Shown piece by piece: positions 6,437 through 8,905 of a stretch of 8,905 nucleotides of DNA. The translations under genes were made by a program, and so were the position numbers. The stretch's first letter is position 1. The number at the start of each line of letters is the position of its first letter. Under the pieces are notes generated by a model. That model was not told where the DNA came from, did not search any database, and saw only the letters and a program-made list of their open reading frames with translations. Source of the DNA: an uncultured Clostridia bacterium. Its GTDB lineage: Bacteria; Bacillota; Clostridia; Oscillospirales; Ruminococcaceae. The stretch spans positions 1 to 8,905 of the forward strand of contig CALLQM010000252.1 of assembly GCA_938014855.1 (NCBI GenBank), written 5' to 3'.

Positions 6437-6463
6437 ACCATTAGAAAAGGGGAAAGACGTCCT

Positions 6464-8371
6464 ATGAAAGACAACGATCAATTGATTCAGGAATTAAAAC
6501 AGCTGCTGCCGGAATATATGGCGCAGAAACGCATTTTGATCGGCGGCCGGCGCAGCCGCATGATCCGATGCATCAATCCGGAACATGAAGACCGCAATCC
6601 CAGCATGTCTTATAACCGGAAAAGCCAGACTCTGCATTGCTTTGCATGCGGGGTCAGCTATGACCTGTTCGATGTCATCAAAATGGATTACCCGGAATGC
6701 GATAGTTTTCCCCGTCAAGTGAAAAAAGCCTGTGATATCTTCGGAAAACCATTTCCGGAATCGTTTGGGCGCGGCGATCAAACGGCCTCTCGTAAAGAAC
6801 CTGCAAAAAGTTTACAGCGGGAGATCCAACCCATGCCCGACTATACGATGCAGATCCAAACTGCGATTGAAAAAAACGGAATCGGCGGGTCGTATTTTGC
6901 CAAACGAGGGCTGTCGCAGGCGATTTGTGAACGATTCCGTCTATATGAAAGCGCAGGGCGTGCGGTTTTGCCAATCTATACCGACGCAGCCTGCACCTGT
7001 TATTGTGCGCGTGCAATCTCCGATACACTCGAACCGCGCTATAAAAACAGCGCGGGTGCTATGGAAATTTTTGGAGCAGACTATCTTTCCGGCGAGGGGA
7101 AAGGCGGCGCATTATTTATCACCGAGGCGATTTTTGACGCACTGTCGGTCGAAGAATGTGAGTTTCAGGCAATTGCACTGTGCGGTGCGGCAAACGTGCG
7201 GAAATTTTTGGCGCTGTGTGAAGCGAATCCGGCGGCCGCCAACCGCTACACGTTTTTGGCGGCAGGGGATTCCGATGATGCAGGCCGCCGCATGAATGAA
7301 CAGCTCAAAGAAGGGCTGTCCGCGCTTGGATTGGAATGCCGGGTGGTGAACTTGCCGCAGGGAATCAAGGATTTGAATGAACTGCTGATACGCGACAAAG
7401 CGGCACTGCAGGAGTGCTTGGAGCGTGCCTGCAACGAAGACCAGTATCAGTATGAGCGCACCAACGCAGCGGGGGCGATTGATGACCTGCTCGATCAATC
7501 CCTGCGTTTGGCGAGTCGTAATGCGTATTCGACGGGATTTTTAGAACTGGACAGCATTTTAGACGGCGGTTTTTACGCCGGTCTCTATATAATAGGAGCG
7601 ATTTCGTCGTTGGGAAAGACTTCGTTTGTGCTCCAAATTGCAGATTACATAGCCCAACATGAAACGGACGTGTTGTATTTTTCGCTGGAAATGAGTCGAA
7701 TTGAATTGATGGCGAAAAGCATTTCCCGCATCAGTTATGGGCAGGATCCCACCGCGAAACGCACCGATGCGCTGACTATGCGGCAGGTGCTGCGTGCGGA
7801 TATGGCGGAAAACAGCCCGCAGAAAGCGCTGTTTCGCAGCGCAGTGGACACCTATCGAACCGTAGGGAAGGGACTTTATATCCGCGAGGGAATCGCGGAT
7901 ATCGGTGCGCAGGACATCCGCCAAGCGGTGCGCGAACACATCCGCCTGACGGGACGGAAACCGTTGGTTGTGGTGGACTATCTGCAGATTTTACAGCCCG
8001 CAGACCCGCGCGCGACCGATAAACAGAACACCGACCGCGCGGTTGTCGAACTCAAACGCATCAGCCGCGATTTTGACATTCCGGTGTTTGCGGTTTCCAG
8101 CTTCAACCGTGAAAATTATCGCAATTCCGTTTCAATGGAGGCATTTAAAGAGAGCGGCGCGGTGGAATATTCCTCCGACGTCCTGCTTGGCCTGCAGTTG
8201 GCGGGGGCAGGGGAGCCGGGATTTGATGTCAACGCGGCAAAAGCGGAATCCCCGCGGCAAGTGGAGCTTGTGATGCTTAAAAACCGGAGCGGACTGCCGT
8301 TTGCAAAGATTCGGTACCGCTATTATGCACGGTATTCCTATTTTTCAGAGGGAATTCGACTCAAGCGCTGA
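6464..8371 (+). CDS. Fused primase-helicase (zinc finger, Toprim, DnaB-type ATPase)
   Basis: The product is 635 residues and combines priming and unwinding in one chain, like T7 gp4 and primase-helicases of mobile elements. The zinc-binding segment is C36, H41, C59 and C62 (RCINPEH ... LHCFACG). A Toprim domain follows, with FITEAIFDALS (218-228, acid E221), AAGDSDDAG (266-274, acids D269 and D271) and KDLNELL (302-308). The C-terminal RecA-like helicase has Walker A GAISSLGKTS (378-387), FSLEMS (406-411), Walker B VVVDYLQIL (502-510) and a late KNRSG motif, as in DnaB. The DnaB N-terminal collar domain is absent. It would make RNA primers and unwind DNA at a fork. The start at 6464 follows AAAAGGGGAAA and begins where similarity begins; the longer frame from 6350 has a low-complexity, promoter-containing extension. 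Parts look GC-richer than the flanking genes (37 of 60 bases at 7921-7980), which may hint at transfer. Confidence 0.88.
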   Translation: MKDNDQLIQELKQLLPEYMAQKRILIGGRRSRMIRCINPEHEDRNPSMSYNRKSQTLHCFACGVSYDLFDVIKMDYPECDSFPRQVKKACDIFGKPFPESFGRGDQTASRKEPAKSLQREIQPMPDYTMQIQTAIEKNGIGGSYFAKRGLSQAICERFRLYESAGRAVLPIYTDAACTCYCARAISDTLEPRYKNSAGAMEIFGADYLSGEGKGGALFITEAIFDALSVEECEFQAIALCGAANVRKFLALCEANPAAANRYTFLAAGDSDDAGRRMNEQLKEGLSALGLECRVVNLPQGIKDLNELLIRDKAALQECLERACNEDQYQYERTNAAGAIDDLLDQSLRLASRNAYSTGFLELDSILDGGFYAGLYIIGAISSLGKTSFVLQIADYIAQHETDVLYFSLEMSRIELMAKSISRISYGQDPTAKRTDALTMRQVLRADMAENSPQKALFRSAVDTYRTVGKGLYIREGIADIGAQDIRQAVREHIRLTGRKPLVVVDYLQILQPADPRATDKQNTDRAVVELKRISRDFDIPVFAVSSFNRENYRNSVSMEAFKESGAVEYSSDVLLGLQLAGAGEPGFDVNAAKAESPRQVELVMLKNRSGLPFAKIRYRYYARYSYFSEGIRLKR

Positions 8372-8435
8372 TTATCAGTGATAACTTCGATTCGGAGAGA
8401 ATTCGACTCAAACGCTAACTATCAACAATAACTTC
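8348..8435 (+). repeat. Tandem degenerate copy of the 3' end of the primase-helicase gene
   Basis: Bases 8348-8388 and 8395-8435 are 41-base copies offset by 47, identical at 34 positions. Both contain GAATTCGACTCAA. The first encodes the last residues EGIRLKR and the TGA stop. The second would encode ERIRLKR followed by TAA in its own frame. All seven differences are transitions. The first unit also holds TTATCA-G-TGATAA (8372-8384), a near-perfect palindrome lost in the second. Confidence 0.75.
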
Positions 8436-8491
8436 CATTTTATTACAATCAAGTTACATCTGCGGACTTTATAATTAAATAGCAACCTAGC

Positions 8492-8525
8492 AAGAACGGA
8501 TGGCGCTCACATCCGTTCTTTTTTT
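8492..8525 (+). terminator. Intrinsic terminator after the primase-helicase gene
   Basis: AAGAACGGATG (8492-8502) and CATCCGTTCTT (8510-8520) form a perfect 11-bp stem with a 7-base loop, followed by a run of T to 8525. It closes the plus-strand primase-helicase transcript and insulates the next gene. Confidence 0.9.
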
Positions 8526-8553
8526 GTGCGTTCGCGCGTAGAATCGTATAAAA

Positions 8554-8594
8554 AAGTTACAAAACGGTAACAATAAGTTACAAAATGATGACAA
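8554..8594 (+). promoter_or_regulatory. Paired operator-like repeats upstream of a promoter
   Basis: AAGTTACAAAACGGTAACAA (8554-8573) and AAGTTACAAAATGATGACAA (8575-8594) match at 17 of 20 positions with a 21-base period. The first is also an inverted repeat, GTTAC-N6-GTAAC (8556-8571). They end 6 bases before the -35 at 8601, the typical place for an activator such as a response regulator. The regulator is not identifiable. Confidence 0.6.
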
Positions 8595-8600
8595 AAACCA

Positions 8601-8629
8601 TTGACAAGCAAAATTAAATGGGATATACT
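8601..8629 (+). promoter_or_regulatory. Sigma-A promoter of the secreted-protein gene
   Basis: Consensus TTGACA (8601-8606), a 17-base spacer and TATACT (8624-8629). The leader of about 75 bases contains a small hairpin AGAGA-TGTT-TCTCT near 8655-8668 and an AGGAGG ribosome site (8695-8700) 9 bases before the ATG at 8710. Confidence 0.85.
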
Positions 8630-8709
8630 AGATTGCAAACAAGGGAAATATTGGAGAGATGTTTCTCTTGGCAAAAAAACTGATTTTAAATTATAGGAGG
8701 AGAATCCCT

Positions 8710-8905
8710 ATGAAAAAACTAATTGCTTCCCTTTTGACGGTTGCTACAGTTGCTTCGATGGCTAGCATTTCTGCTTTTGCTGAAGATGCTAAAGAGTATT
8801 CTGCAAATGTAAACATTGCTGAAGCTGGTAATGTTTATACCGATACTAATAAAATTCTGTCAAAGAATGAAATTCAGCCTGATGAAACCATTTATATTAA
8901 CTTAA
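8710..8905 (+). CDS. Secreted protein of unknown function, N-terminal part
   Basis: Sixty-five codons are present before the window ends; no stop is seen. The first 24 residues are a clear Sec signal peptide: MKKLIASLL, a hydrophobic core, and cleavage after SAFA (residue 24) before EDAKEYSA. There is no lipobox cysteine, so the product is likely released or wall-associated rather than a lipoprotein. The visible mature part is polar, rich in Asn, Glu, Asp and Thr (EYSANVNIAEAGNVYTDTNK), and matches no family I recognise. Start and expression signals are strong: AGGAGG 9 bases upstream, a near-consensus promoter and two upstream operator-like repeats, which suggest high or tightly regulated expression. 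A terminator separates it from the primase-helicase gene, so it is an independent unit. Confidence 0.8.
   Translation, partial: MKKLIASLLTVATVASMASISAFAEDAKEYSANVNIAEAGNVYTDTNKILSKNEIQPDETIYINL

Noticed and set aside
6350..6463. Upstream extension of the primase-helicase from an ATG at 6350
   Set aside because: It contains the likely promoter and the 12-bp repeats, is low complexity, and the ATG at 6464 has the better-placed ribosome site and domain start.
5942..6463. DnaA boxes in the candidate origin
   Set aside because: No sequence matching TTATNCACA or its complement was found by eye, so no host-type oriC signature is claimed.
6732..7295. 187-residue plus-strand frame inside the primase-helicase gene
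   Set aside because: It is an out-of-frame shadow of the gene with no motifs; the overlapping frame carries zinc finger and Toprim residues.

Overview
The window looks like DNA from a mid-GC Gram-positive bacterium, most likely a clostridial Firmicute. The signs are strong AGGAGG-type ribosome binding sites, sigma-A promoters with TG-extended -10 elements, U-tailed intrinsic terminators, and the families present (RmuC, ABC-F, AEC transporter). No taxon can be fixed from sequence alone. No rRNA, tRNA, CRISPR array, transposase, integrase or relaxase gene was seen.

Left part (1-3883, minus strand) is an ordinary chromosomal-type block: rmuC, then an ABC-F ATPase, then an AEC-family permease cut by the window edge. 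Gaps are about 90 and 25 bases, and one clear promoter lies upstream of rmuC. A hairpin terminator at 3946-3975 isolates it from what lies to the right.

Middle part (about 3980-8525) reads as a replication and partition module. It holds (i) a gene-free stretch with eight same-orientation copies of an AGTTTCGG-type repeat, four of them in an exact 22-bp tandem period; (ii) a small protein with a C-terminal ribbon-helix-helix segment; (iii) a ParA/Soj-type ATPase on the same strand; (iv) a divergent intergenic region whose core (6061-6240) is only about 8% G+C and carries a perfect 13-bp inverted repeat; and (v) on the plus strand, a fused primase-helicase (zinc finger, Toprim, DnaB-type ATPase). 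The simplest model is that ParA plus the ribbon-helix-helix adaptor segregate DNA through the repeats as a centromere. The primase-helicase would open and prime replication at the AT-rich region. No initiator (Rep) protein is visible in the window, so whether this is a plasmid or chromid backbone, an integrated element or a remnant stays open.

Right part: the 3' end of the primase-helicase gene is followed by a 41-base degenerate copy of itself, then a strong terminator. Beyond it, a consensus promoter with a pair of 21-bp-spaced operator-like repeats drives a secreted protein of unknown function that runs off the window end.
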